Part shown: piece after piece, positions 33,491 through 42,549 of the stretch
Position numbering within the stretch: position 1 is the first letter of the stretch
Layout: every line of letters begins with the position of its first letter
Assembly: GCA_048268105.1 (NCBI GenBank)
Contig: JBLWWH010000006.1
Coordinates: 1 to 64,000 of the forward strand
Direction: 5' to 3'
Length of the DNA stretch: 64,000 nt
From: Profundicola sp048268105
GTDB taxonomy: Bacteria; Bacteroidota; Bacteroidia; Flavobacteriales; Weeksellaceae
The notes under the pieces: generated by a model
Databases searched by the model: none
Told to the model about the DNA's origin: nothing
What the model saw: only the letters and a program-made list of their open reading frames with translations
Program-made: the position numbers and the translations under genes

Positions 33491-34021
33491 ATGTCATTAC
33501 CCAAAAAATTACTTTCAGATGTTACAGGAGAGCTCTTTGAAAACTGTTCGGTATGCGAAAAAAAACTAGATAATCAACTCTACTTTGTAGAAAAAGCATA
33601 CCACAGAAACCTAGGAGATAGCCATCACACAGCTATATTCGAATATGCTATATGTGAGTCTTGTAAACGCGATATGATGAAAAAAGTCTCACAAGAATCT
33701 ATGCTGAAAATGCAGGATTTTATGCGGCAACATCAGGAAGAAATGGAGGAGATGATGCAAGTAGAGAATGATTTAGAGCATTGTTCTTTTACTCAACAAC
33801 CCATTGAGGAGTTGGATGAATATCATGTGATTGGAGTTATAAAAGATGGTGAAACACAGATTTCGCCGATGGTATTTGGGCCAAAGATCTTGGAATCCTA
33901 TCAAGAATTATTATCTGAAGAGACGAAGGATTTTTTCGATGATTTTAATAATAATTTTATTGATATTCCACCTGAATTAAAGAAGATTTTTGATAAAGAT
34001 ATTAAACCTGTATTGTTTTAA
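33491..34021 (+). CDS. Soluble protein with a four-Cys zinc-ribbon-like motif
   Basis: I do not recognise a named family. The 176-residue protein has two CxxC pairs (CSVC near residue 19 and CESC near 56), which probably bind a metal ion. A charged Met/Glu/Gln-rich helical stretch follows (about 66-92), then an acidic C-terminal half with PMVFGPKILESYQELL and PPELKKIFDKDIKP. It has no signal peptide. It lies 6 nt before the LOG-family gene and is probably co-transcribed with it. Confidence 0.65.
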   Translation: MSLPKKLLSDVTGELFENCSVCEKKLDNQLYFVEKAYHRNLGDSHHTAIFEYAICESCKRDMMKKVSQESMLKMQDFMRQHQEEMEEMMQVENDLEHCSFTQQPIEELDEYHVIGVIKDGETQISPMVFGPKILESYQELLSEETKDFFDDFNNNFIDIPPELKKIFDKDIKPVLF

Positions 34022-34027
34022 ATTACT

Positions 34028-35173
34028 ATGGAGTCAGGCATACTTATTAATAGCTTAAAAGCTTGGAATAACTACACGAAAGAGAATAAAGATCTCACGG
34101 ATTTAGTGATTCAAGGAATTAATTTTAAGAATGAAAATATAGATTGGGGCCAGTTTAAGTACGAAAATACTACTTTTTTGAGCTGTGCATTTAATCGAAA
34201 TCAAGCTACAGAAGTAATTTCATATGGTGCGATTGTTTATCCAAAGTTTAAAAATCTCCCTTATAATCCCAATCGAAACGCTCTCTATACATATCAGGAG
34301 CTATTAGAAGGTTATAATTTTGAAAATGATGCTTCTGTAGATTTAAAAATCTATCAGCGCTTTGTTAAAAATAAATACAATCCGCCACTTTTTGAAGCCA
34401 TGGCTCAGCGTTTACACGATTTTAATATAGATGAAAGTTTGCGAAGACTCATGGGCTTTGACAAAAAGGGTATGACCGAAAAGAAAGCCGTGGGCTTTAT
34501 GGGAGGACATGCTACAAGACGGGGCTCCGAATACTATGTAAAAGTTGCAAAGGCTGCAAAATTGTTAGCTGAGAAAGATTATTATATCATGACGGGTGGT
34601 GGACCTGGAATTATGGAAGCTGCTAATTTGGGTGCCTATATGGCCAATCGAACGGACAAAGATTTAGCTACTGCCATTGAAATTTTGAGTGATTTAGATT
34701 TTGATAATCAAATCGAAATCCCAAGAGATTATTTAGCCAAAAACTATGTGAATAATGCTTTGAAAGTCTTAGAGATGTTCCCGGATGGAAAGGAAAATCT
34801 GGCTATTCCAACTTGGTTTTATGGACATGAACCAAGTAATGTTTTTGCATCGCACATCGCAAAATATTTTTCGAACTCAATTAGAGAAGATACTTTGCTA
34901 GCCATGGCGCTATACGGTGTTGTTTATGCACCAGGTAGTGCAGGAACTACGCAAGAAATCTTCCAAGAGGCAGCACAAAATCACTACGGAACTTTTGGTT
35001 ATTACAGTCCTATGGTTTTCTTGAGCAAAAAGCGATATGTGGAGGATACTTCTTTGTATTCTGTGTTGCATCAGCTTGCTGTTGACCAGCCTTACAAAGA
35101 ATTACTTTATTTAACAGATGATCCACAACTCGTAGCTGATTTTATTCAAAGTCATCCTCCAATTCCGGTTTAA
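34028..35173 (+). CDS. LOG-family (lysine-decarboxylase-like) nucleotide-binding protein
   Basis: The 381-residue protein carries the Rossmann-like LOG fold in its C-terminal two-thirds: FMGGHATRRGSEYYVKVAKA, MTGGGPGIMEAANLGA and APGSAGTTQEIFQEA. The last is a variant of the PGGxGTxxE signature with Ser-Ala for Gly-x. LOG proteins release cytokinin-type bases or hydrolyse nucleoside monophosphates. This is the long form with an extra N-terminal domain of about 150 residues. The substrate is unknown. Confidence 0.82.
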   Translation: MESGILINSLKAWNNYTKENKDLTDLVIQGINFKNENIDWGQFKYENTTFLSCAFNRNQATEVISYGAIVYPKFKNLPYNPNRNALYTYQELLEGYNFENDASVDLKIYQRFVKNKYNPPLFEAMAQRLHDFNIDESLRRLMGFDKKGMTEKKAVGFMGGHATRRGSEYYVKVAKAAKLLAEKDYYIMTGGGPGIMEAANLGAYMANRTDKDLATAIEILSDLDFDNQIEIPRDYLAKNYVNNALKVLEMFPDGKENLAIPTWFYGHEPSNVFASHIAKYFSNSIREDTLLAMALYGVVYAPGSAGTTQEIFQEAAQNHYGTFGYYSPMVFLSKKRYVEDTSLYSVLHQLAVDQPYKELLYLTDDPQLVADFIQSHPPIPV

Positions 35174-35282
35174 GAAAGTGTTATAGAATGATTTGTGGTT
35201 TGTAATAAATATTCAATTCGGGTTTTAAGTGTATTATTATGTTGAGTTTAATAATTTAAGCTATATTATAATATGTTTTCCT

Positions 35283-35290
35283 TAAATTTG
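35283..35290 (+). promoter_or_regulatory. TAnnTTTG -7 box with overlapping dyad
   Basis: TAAATTTG lies 16 nt before the ATG at 35307. A dyad TTGAGT-AA-ACTCAA (35288-35301) overlaps its 3' end and the expected transcript start. Confidence 0.4.
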
Positions 35291-35306
35291 AGTAAACTCA
35301 ATATTT

Positions 35307-35882
35307 ATGCGAAGCCTGAAACTATGGTTTTTGAAACTTTATATCTGGCTAGATTTTGTTTGGACCGAGATAAACAGAAATGCCTGGAGTATTTGTGCTG
35401 TTTTTCTCATGTATCTGCTTCTGTGGAAGTTCGATCAAGCGCAGGATTTATTATTGTCTATTAATCAGCATATTGATCCATTTCGTATTGTTTTAGCTGT
35501 CCCTTTACTTTTCGCTTCTATTTTTGTATTAGCCTATCTCATTTGGAATATTCCCGTTTATCTTGCGGATAAGAACTATAAGAGCTTAAATTTTAGAGAA
35601 TTAATGGATTCTACTTTAGAACTCCATAAGCGCTTAATTCAGGAATTCGATAAAATACAAATTACCGATCGCGAAAAACTAAGGTTTCATATCTAGAAAC
35701 ATTTCTCGGCTATTCTCGCGATGTTTCTAATGTTATTGGTTGCCATTACTTCGAATAATGGTGATATTATTCAAGGAACATTTTATTTTGACGCTTGCAA
35801 CCTAATGTCAACGCCTAGCTTAATACATTTAACGGGTGGTGGATTTAGAACTCGTTATGTAGATGATATGTCAAGCAGGTAA
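35307..35882 (+). pseudogene. Broken gene for an N-terminal membrane domain
   Basis: The frame from ATG 35307 encodes 129 residues with two strong membrane helices (about 25-42 and 61-85) and then stops at TAG 35694. The same frame reads on for another 61 codons to TAA 35880. That stretch includes a further hydrophobic segment (FSAILAMFLMLLVAITS) and then LIHLTGGGFRTRY, so the TAG looks like an in-frame nonsense mutation. The product is probably the N-terminal remnant of a larger membrane protein whose remainder is deleted. The family is not identified. A promoter box and a terminator still flank it. Confidence 0.5.
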
Positions 35883-35921
35883 GGATGAATTCTTAAAAGC
35901 ATTAGCTTTAATTAATTTAAG

Positions 35922-35951
35922 AAAAGGCACACATTCAATTGTGTGCTTTTT
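35922..35951 (+). terminator. Intrinsic terminator after the broken gene
   Basis: GCACACA (35927-35933) pairs with TGTGTGC (35940-35946), flanked by AAAA and TTTTT, with a 6-nt loop. Confidence 0.75.
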
Positions 35952-35986
35952 CTATTTCTGATGATCGTATCAAGTTAAATACGTAA

Positions 35987-36011
35987 TTTATCGTATTTTA
36001 TCTACGATAAA
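35987..36011. promoter_or_regulatory. Candidate operator: 9-bp inverted repeat
   Basis: TTTATCGTA and TACGATAAA form a perfect inverted repeat with a 7-nt centre. It covers the -33 region of the TATATTTG promoter at 36019, an ideal place for a regulator to bind. Confidence 0.5.
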
Positions 36012-36018
36012 CTAGTTT

Positions 36019-36026
36019 TATATTTG
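36019..36026 (+). promoter_or_regulatory. TAnnTTTG -7 box for the lipoprotein gene
   Basis: TATATTTG lies 22 nt before the ATG at 36049. The inverted repeat at 35987-36011 lies just upstream. Confidence 0.55.
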
Positions 36027-36048
36027 TTTTAACAATAAAACTACGCTT

Positions 36049-36567
36049 ATGAAAACTTTTAAAACTCACTCAGCAATTTTTCTATTATCGATTTTGTCAA
36101 TTATTATGTTCTCTTGTAGCAGCGACGATGATGGCGGTGATACTTCTGGAGATGCTGACTTTATTACGGCAAAGGTGGCAGACATTGATTGGTCCACAGA
36201 TTCGAATTATGCTGATTTAGTAGCAGCTCAAATCTCAAATGATATGCTCCTTGTTCAAGGTTCTACCAATGACGGAGAAGCTATGACCCTACAGGTTTAT
36301 AATTATACAGGTATCGGAACTTACCGCATTGGAACTAATGCCACAGATGCTAGCATGCTTATGCATTATAGAGTAAGCAGCAATACGGGATGGGTAAATA
36401 GTTATATAACCCAGCTTAGTGGTGCTGTGCCCGAGGGAGAAGTAGTTATTACTAAGGATGATGGAGTAGTGGTAGAAGGTACATTCAAATTCGATGGCTT
36501 TAACCAAGAAGCTTCTCCGAGTATATTAAGCATCACTGACGGTAATTTCAGGGCTCATTTAGACTAA
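36049..36567 (+). CDS. Small lipoprotein, DUF6252-like
   Basis: The 172-residue protein has a signal peptide with lipobox MFSC (Cys about 24) and then an acidic SSDDDGGDTSGD linker, a typical surface-lipoprotein export tag in Bacteroidota. The mature part begins FITAKVADIDWSTD and is beta-rich, with LQVYNYTGIGTYRIG and GTFKFDGFNQEA. This recalls the DUF6252 lipoproteins of flavobacteria, but the family call is from memory of the pattern. It stands alone between two terminators, and its promoter carries a candidate operator. Confidence 0.7.
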   Translation: MKTFKTHSAIFLLSILSIIMFSCSSDDDGGDTSGDADFITAKVADIDWSTDSNYADLVAAQISNDMLLVQGSTNDGEAMTLQVYNYTGIGTYRIGTNATDASMLMHYRVSSNTGWVNSYITQLSGAVPEGEVVITKDDGVVVEGTFKFDGFNQEASPSILSITDGNFRAHLD

Positions 36568-36631
36568 AACCTAATTAAATAGAATGTGAATAAACTAACT
36601 CAACTATTCTAACAACCTAAACCCTGATAAT

Positions 36632-36658
36632 AAGCGTATAACTAGTTTGTGCGCTTTT
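36632..36658 (+). terminator. Intrinsic terminator after the lipoprotein gene
   Basis: AAGCGTATAA (36632-36641) pairs with TTGTGCGCTT (36647-36656) with two G-U pairs, followed by TT. A TTG at 36647 lies in this hairpin and is not the histidine kinase start. Confidence 0.75.
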
Positions 36659-36691
36659 GTCATTTTAGTACATTTATATAAATTCAAACTT

Positions 36692-38617
36692 ATGATGCAA
36701 AAGATTACAACTAGATTTTGTTTATTGATATCACTTTTGACATCATTTGCAGTAGGTCAAAATATAGATAGTATAAGGACTAGCATAGCCTCGCAAAATG
36801 GAGATGCTAAAGCAATGTCTTATTTGAATTTGGCAGATGCCTACTATTATAATCGAGATGCAACTTCTGCCTATGATGCTGCTGCCAAGGTGATAGATTA
36901 CACGAATGATTCTCTCCTTTTGGGTAAAGCCTATTATAAGATGGGCATTTCTAATTTCATGGAAAATCGAACTTTTCTTCAAATCAAAAACTTAAATATT
37001 GCCTCAAAATATCTTATTGGTTTAAATGATTCATTGGCAGCCAATGCGATGTTTTATGCTCACCGTGGATATCAAAAAAATGGAATGTATCCGGAGGCTT
37101 TGGCAAAAGGATTTGAAGAACTAGAATTTAGACAAAATCGTTTAAAGGATAATCTATTTGTAACGAGGGCTATTCAAGAGATTGGTTATACCTATGATAG
37201 AATGAATGATTATAAGAAGGCCATTGAGTGGCATAAAAAATCGATTATTTCTGCCAAAAAGATGAATGATGAATTGAGCATCGGGAGAGGTTATGGACTT
37301 ATTGGTATTGCATACGATGAACTTAATGTTTTTGATAGCGCACTGTATTACAACAAAATGGCTGTTGAAAGTTTTAAAAAGAATAAAGAATATGGCTATT
37401 TAAGCACGTGGTACTCCAATATTGGGAATACATATACTAAATTAAATGACCTGAATAATGCAGAGAAATATACCTTATTATCCCTAGAAGTTGGTGATAA
37501 GAAAGAACCTAATCCGATCACATTAATCAATTTGAGCAAAATATTGATGGATAAAAAGCAATTTCAACAGGCTAAAATCATTTTAGATAGTGCTATGAAA
37601 GAAACCTATAAAACAGGTGAAAAAAGATTTTTGTCTGAAGGCTATTTTAGATATCATGAATTAAGTCTATATAAAAATGATTTTAAAAATGCTTTAGCCT
37701 ATTACATAAAATATAAAGAAAATGAGGATGAAATGTTTTCTGAATCCAAAGCAAGACACATCAACGAAATGTCTATTCAATATGAAACTGCAGAAAAGGA
37801 AAAAGAAATACTAATCCATCGTGCCGATATAGCTGAAAAAGAATTAAAATTACAGCGAAGAGGATATACCGTAATAGGTTTAATTGGATTAACTTTAGTT
37901 ATAGGTATCTTAGGATATTTATTCTGGAACCAACAAAAATTAAAAACGAATCAATTACACAAGGAAAATGAATTGAAATCAGCCTTAGCTCGAATCGAAA
38001 CACAAAATAAGTTGCAGGAACAACGTTTACGAATCTCTAGAGATTTACATGATAACATAGGCTCGCAGCTCACCTTTGTTATTTCTTCCTTAGATAATCT
38101 AGATTATGCTTATAATATTGATAATGAGCCGCTTTTGAATAAGTTAGATCAAATTAGTGATTTTACCCGCGAAACAATTAATGAATTGAGAGATACGATT
38201 TGGGCCATGAATCAAAGTGAAATTAGCTTTGCTGATTTGCAATCGCGTATCACAAATTTTATAGAAAAAGCGAATCTTAGTTTAAATAATACCAGTTTTC
38301 TGTTTGAGATTGATAAAAACTTAAGTCTAGATCAAAACTTCAATTCGGTAGAAGGCATGAATATTTATCGAATAATTCAAGAAGCAGTTAATAATGCCAT
38401 TAAATATTCCCATGCAAGTAAAATAGAGGTTTTAATAACTAAAAAAATAGATAAAATAAATTTTAGCATTAGAGATAATGGTGTTGGTTTTGATCAGAAA
38501 AATGCTAAAGTCAGCAATGGAATACTTTCTATGCACAAGAGAGCTAAAGATTTATGTGCTAACCTACATATTCACTCTACCCTAAATAAAGGAACCGAAA
38601 TTAATCTTGAACTCTAG
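36692..38617 (+). CDS. TPR-containing sensor histidine kinase (HisKA_3 type)
   Basis: The 641-residue membrane sensor has a signal peptide (MMQKITTRFCLLISLLTSFA), a periplasmic TPR array of about 350 residues, a membrane helix (VIGLIGLTLVIGILGYLFW), a coiled coil and a NarX-type kinase core. The phospho-acceptor His lies in RISRDLHDNIGSQLT; the ATP-binding part shows IIQEAVNNAIKYSHA and IRDNGVGFD. The start at 36692 is chosen because the longer frame begins inside a terminator hairpin. The partner regulator starts 33 nt downstream. Confidence 0.92.
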   Translation: MMQKITTRFCLLISLLTSFAVGQNIDSIRTSIASQNGDAKAMSYLNLADAYYYNRDATSAYDAAAKVIDYTNDSLLLGKAYYKMGISNFMENRTFLQIKNLNIASKYLIGLNDSLAANAMFYAHRGYQKNGMYPEALAKGFEELEFRQNRLKDNLFVTRAIQEIGYTYDRMNDYKKAIEWHKKSIISAKKMNDELSIGRGYGLIGIAYDELNVFDSALYYNKMAVESFKKNKEYGYLSTWYSNIGNTYTKLNDLNNAEKYTLLSLEVGDKKEPNPITLINLSKILMDKKQFQQAKIILDSAMKETYKTGEKRFLSEGYFRYHELSLYKNDFKNALAYYIKYKENEDEMFSESKARHINEMSIQYETAEKEKEILIHRADIAEKELKLQRRGYTVIGLIGLTLVIGILGYLFWNQQKLKTNQLHKENELKSALARIETQNKLQEQRLRISRDLHDNIGSQLTFVISSLDNLDYAYNIDNEPLLNKLDQISDFTRETINELRDTIWAMNQSEISFADLQSRITNFIEKANLSLNNTSFLFEIDKNLSLDQNFNSVEGMNIYRIIQEAVNNAIKYSHASKIEVLITKKIDKINFSIRDNGVGFDQKNAKVSNGILSMHKRAKDLCANLHIHSTLNKGTEINLEL

Positions 38618-38650
38618 TGTTTTCAAGCAATCACCTATAAAACTCAACCC

Positions 38651-39304
38651 ATGAAAACTCGTATATCAATCGTCGACGACAATACATTTCTCATCTTGGC
38701 CATAAAAGAAAAATTGTCTTTTTTCCCTGATCTAGATTTCAGGTTCTCTGCTCTCAATGGTCAAGAAATAGTAGATAAACTTGAGGAGAATCATGCTGTG
38801 GATTTAATTTTAATGGATATAGAAATGCCCATTATGAACGGGATTCAAGCAACTGCTGAAATTAAAATGCGTTATCCTCATATAAAAATAGTTATGCTAA
38901 CTGTTTTTGATAATGACGAAAATATTTTTAATGCCATCAAAGCTGGGGCCGATGGCTATTTGCTGAAAGAAACGAAACCCGATGAGCTACATCAAGGGAT
39001 TGTAGATACCATGAATGGCGGAGCAGCGATGAATCCATCCATTGCCATTAAAACATTAAGACTTCTACGAAATCCCATTGTAAATATAGATTCTGAAGAT
39101 AAAGAGAAAATCAAACTCACGGATAGAGAAACCGAAGTTTTGGAGCAATTGTCCAAAGGATTAAGTTATTCTATCATTGCAGATAATTTATTTATTTCTT
39201 CGGGAACGGTGCGCAAGCACATCGAAAATATCTACAAAAAGCTGCAGGTACATAATAAGATTGAAGCCATCATTAAAGCGCGAGATAATAATTTAATAGA
39301 CTAA
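38651..39304 (+). CDS. NarL/LuxR-family response regulator
   Basis: This 217-residue DNA-binding response regulator is paired with the kinase just upstream. The receiver domain (about 4-120) has the acidic pair Asp9/Asp10, the phospho-acceptor Asp56 in LILMDIEMP, a Thr/Ser switch in VMLTVFD and Lys in LLKETKP. The C-terminal GerE helix-turn-helix follows, with LTDRETEVLEQLSKGLSYSI and SGTVRKHIENIYKKL. Targets are unknown; the neighbouring lipoprotein gene with an operator-like dyad is a candidate. Confidence 0.94.
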   Translation: MKTRISIVDDNTFLILAIKEKLSFFPDLDFRFSALNGQEIVDKLEENHAVDLILMDIEMPIMNGIQATAEIKMRYPHIKIVMLTVFDNDENIFNAIKAGADGYLLKETKPDELHQGIVDTMNGGAAMNPSIAIKTLRLLRNPIVNIDSEDKEKIKLTDRETEVLEQLSKGLSYSIIADNLFISSGTVRKHIENIYKKLQVHNKIEAIIKARDNNLID

Positions 39305-39307
39305 ATA

Positions 39308-39985
39308 TTAATCCTCTAGCAAATCTGGTCGACGCTCTTGGGTTCGTTTTAGTGCTTGACTTTCACGCCATTCATCTATTTTCTTAAAATCGCCGCTCAA
39401 TAGGATTTTTGGAACCTCCATCCCTTCCCAAACTGCTGGACGGGTATAAACGGGTGGTGCTAATAGATTGTCTTGAAAAGAATCTTCTAAAGCAGAAGTC
39501 TCATCATTTAAAACTCCCGGAAGTAGGCGAATAACTGCGTCAGCTACAATAGCAGCAGCTAACTCTCCACCACTTAAAACAAAATCACCCACAGAAATCT
39601 CGAGACTGATATATTTGTCCCGAATTCTTTGGTCAACACCTTTATAATGTCCACAAAGCATTAAAATATTGCCTTTTAAAGATAGCTGATTTGCGATTTT
39701 CTGATTAAAAGTCTTTCCATCTGGTGTCAGATAAATAATTTCATCATAGGTACGGTCTTTCATCAATTCCTCAAAACACCTTTGAATAGGTTCTGGCGTC
39801 ATCACCATTCCTGCGCCACCACCATATTGATAATCATCCACTGATTTGTAATTATCTGTAGTCCAATCACGTAAATTATGAAGATGCACCTCTACCAAGC
39901 CTTTTTCTTGTGCACGTTTTAAAATAGATGCGGCAAATGGACTTTCTAATAGCTCAGGCAAAACAGTGACAATATCAATTCTCAT
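39308..39985 (-). CDS. trmD: tRNA (guanine37-N1)-methyltransferase
   Basis: The 225-residue SPOUT enzyme methylates G37 of tRNA to prevent frameshifting. It shows IVTVLPELLESPFAASILKR, VDDYQYGGGAGMVMTPEPI, LCGHYKGVDQRI and the trefoil-knot block GDFVLSGGELAAAIVADAVI followed by LPGVLNDETSALEDSF. Length is normal. It is convergent with the response regulator, only 3 nt apart, with no terminator between them. Confidence 0.97.
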   Translation of the reverse strand: MRIDIVTVLPELLESPFAASILKRAQEKGLVEVHLHNLRDWTTDNYKSVDDYQYGGGAGMVMTPEPIQRCFEELMKDRTYDEIIYLTPDGKTFNQKIANQLSLKGNILMLCGHYKGVDQRIRDKYISLEISVGDFVLSGGELAAAIVADAVIRLLPGVLNDETSALEDSFQDNLLAPPVYTRPAVWEGMEVPKILLSGDFKKIDEWRESQALKRTQERRPDLLED

Positions 39986-40030
39986 AATTTAAAATTTAGT
40001 AATTCTGATTTCAAGATAACAACAAAATTA

Positions 40031-40061
40031 AAGGGAATCTACTTGATTTATAGATTCCCTT
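40031..40061 (-). terminator. Terminator-like hairpin after the E1 gene
   Basis: AAGGGAATCTA pairs with TAGATTCCCTT (11 bp) around a 9-nt loop; the minus strand continues TAATTTTGTT. It lies between the E1 stop and trmD. Confidence 0.6.
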
Positions 40062-40088
40062 ATTAATAATTTTAAAAAAAATATCCAA

Positions 40089-42527
40089 TTATCCGAAAAT
40101 ACTTGGAAATTTAGCTGGATTACTTTCGTTCATAAGGTTATAAACTTGTTCAACAATATCATCTAATGATGGTTTAGAGAAGTAGTCTCCATCCGTAGCA
40201 TAAGCCGTTCTATGGTCATTGGCTGTAATAGTTAGTGGTTTGCTATCCAAAAGACGATAACCATCCATGTCTTCTAAGATGTTTTTAAGCATATAGGCAG
40301 AGGCTCCACCAGGAACGTCCTCGTCTATAATAACCAAACGATTTGTTTTTTCTAAACTTTTCTTAATTCGTTGAGAATTGTCAAAAGGAATTAAGGATTG
40401 AGCATCAATAACTTCAGCACTGATTCCTAAACTTTCTAATTCTTTAGCCGCCTCGTCAACAATTCTCCATGTTGAACCATAAGTTAATAAGGTAAGATCT
40501 TTCCCTTCTTTGGTGATTTCTACTTCGCCAATAGGTGTTGTAAACTCACCTAAGTTACTTGGCATTTTTTCTTTTAGTCGATATCCATTCAAGCTTTCTA
40601 CCACAATCGCAGGTGTCTCTGTTTTTAATAATGAATTATAAAAGCCTGCTGCTTTGGTTAAATCTCTAGGAACCAATACATACATTCCGCGAACTAAATT
40701 CAAGATTCCTCCCATAGGAGAACCAGCATGCCAAATCCCTTCTAATCTATGACCACGCGTTCTAACAATTACAGGAGCTTTCTGGCGGCCTTTGGTACGA
40801 TATAATACCGTTGCCAAATCATCACTCATTCCTTGTAGACAATACAAAACATAATCTAAATACTGAATTTCAGCAATAGGTCTCAAACCGCGCATCGCCA
40901 ATCCAATACCCTGACCAAGAATAGTAGCTTCACGTATTCCAGTATCGCTTACTTTACTTTCGCCGTAAATTTGCTGTAAACCTTCTAATCCTTGGTTTAC
41001 GTCGCCAATGTTTCCACTGTCTTCACCGAAAACTAATACTTTAGGATTATTTTTGAAAATTTCTTTGAAGTTATCTCTTAAAACAACGCGGCCATCCACT
41101 AATTCAGAATCCTCGCTAAGCTCTGGAGCAATAGCTGCAGGTAATTGTTCTGCAGTTTCAAAATATAAATGAGATGAATAATTTTCTCTTTGTTTTGCAA
41201 TCGCGTGATTCAACCAATTAATCAAAGCCGTGCGTGCACTCGTATTTTCATTAATACTTAATCTTAATGATTTTCTAACCGTATGGAAAACATCTCTTTT
41301 ATAAGTGCTTAATTTGGTAGATAAGGCATTAATTTCCTCTAAAATTTCATTTTTATTGGCAGAAGACTCCGCTAGGTTTTTTAATAAAGGAACTGCAGCA
41401 TTTTTAAGATCATCGATCTGAGAGGTATATACTTCCCATGCTGATTTTTGACCTGCCTTAGCTTCTTTTTTAGTTTGTTTATCGATTTCACTAAGCTCTT
41501 CTTCTGTGGCAATATTTAAAACTTGATCACCTTCGCTCACTTCGAAATCCAAGATCCATTTGCGAAAAGACTCGATATTGTCCATCTTGTTCTCCCAGTC
41601 TAAGCGTTCTTTCGATTTATATCTTTCGTGTGAACCAGAAGTTGAGTGACCTTGGGGTTGCGTACATTCTCTCACGTGAATAACTACAGGAATATGCTCC
41701 TCTCTAGCTAATCTTTCAGCTTTTTGATAAGACTCTACCAAGTGTGGATAGTCGTGTGCATAGGTTGTGATGATTTCATAACCTCGCTCGTTATCCGTTC
41801 TCTGAAAGCCCTTTAGCATTTCAGATAAATTCTTTTTAGTTCGTTGATAATTGTGTCCAACAGAAATCCCATATTCATCGTCCCAAATAGAGATAATCAT
41901 AGGGATTTGTAAAACACCTGCCGCATTAATCGATTCCCAGAAATGACCTTCAGACGTAGAGGCATCACCAATAGTACCAAATGCGATTTCGTTTCCTTGG
42001 ATAGAAAAATTGTTAGACTCGTCTGCTTCTGGATGATTTCTATAGTATTTAGACGCTTGTGCCAAACCAACTAATCTAGGCATTTGACCCGCTGTTGGAG
42101 ATATGTCAGCACTTGAATTTTTTTGTTCCGTCAACTTTTTCCAAGAACCATCTTTGTTCAAAGAGTGCGTAGCAAAGTGTGAGGTCATCTGTCTTCCCGA
42201 CGAAGATTTCTCTACTGTTTCATCGGTTACAGCATATAATTGAGCAAAAAACCCTTCGATACTTAGTTGCTCAATGGCCATCATAAAAGTTTGGTCACGA
42301 TAATACCCCGAACGGAAGTCTCCATTTTTAAAAACTTTAGCCATGGCGATTTGTGGAAGTTCTTTTCCATCACCAAAAATTCCAAATTTAGCTTTACCGG
42401 TTAATACTTCACGTCTTCCTAAAAGACTGGTTTCACGGCTTAAGCGAGCTAAATAATAATCATGAAGTATTTCTTCTTTAAAAGTATCAAAAGAAATTTC
42501 CTGGTTCAAAATATTCTCGTTGTGCAT
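40089..42527 (-). CDS. Fused 2-oxoacid dehydrogenase E1 (alpha-beta) subunit
   Basis: The 812-residue thiamine-diphosphate enzyme joins the E1 alpha and beta chains of a branched-chain 2-oxoacid (or related) dehydrogenase complex in one polypeptide, a form common in Bacteroidota. The alpha half shows FRSGYYRDQTFM and the cofactor motif GDASTSEGHFWES. The beta half starts near residue 480 and shows VFGEDSGNIGDVNQGL, EIQYLDYVLYC and EDVPGGASAYM. E2 and E3 are elsewhere. ATG 42527 is preferred because a TATTTTTG box (42550-42557) overlaps the longer frame. Confidence 0.92.
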   Translation of the reverse strand: MHNENILNQEISFDTFKEEILHDYYLARLSRETSLLGRREVLTGKAKFGIFGDGKELPQIAMAKVFKNGDFRSGYYRDQTFMMAIEQLSIEGFFAQLYAVTDETVEKSSSGRQMTSHFATHSLNKDGSWKKLTEQKNSSADISPTAGQMPRLVGLAQASKYYRNHPEADESNNFSIQGNEIAFGTIGDASTSEGHFWESINAAGVLQIPMIISIWDDEYGISVGHNYQRTKKNLSEMLKGFQRTDNERGYEIITTYAHDYPHLVESYQKAERLAREEHIPVVIHVRECTQPQGHSTSGSHERYKSKERLDWENKMDNIESFRKWILDFEVSEGDQVLNIATEEELSEIDKQTKKEAKAGQKSAWEVYTSQIDDLKNAAVPLLKNLAESSANKNEILEEINALSTKLSTYKRDVFHTVRKSLRLSINENTSARTALINWLNHAIAKQRENYSSHLYFETAEQLPAAIAPELSEDSELVDGRVVLRDNFKEIFKNNPKVLVFGEDSGNIGDVNQGLEGLQQIYGESKVSDTGIREATILGQGIGLAMRGLRPIAEIQYLDYVLYCLQGMSDDLATVLYRTKGRQKAPVIVRTRGHRLEGIWHAGSPMGGILNLVRGMYVLVPRDLTKAAGFYNSLLKTETPAIVVESLNGYRLKEKMPSNLGEFTTPIGEVEITKEGKDLTLLTYGSTWRIVDEAAKELESLGISAEVIDAQSLIPFDNSQRIKKSLEKTNRLVIIDEDVPGGASAYMLKNILEDMDGYRLLDSKPLTITANDHRTAYATDGDYFSKPSLDDIVEQVYNLMNESNPAKFPSIFG

Positions 42528-42549
42528 ATGTGTATTGTTTCGAATATCA

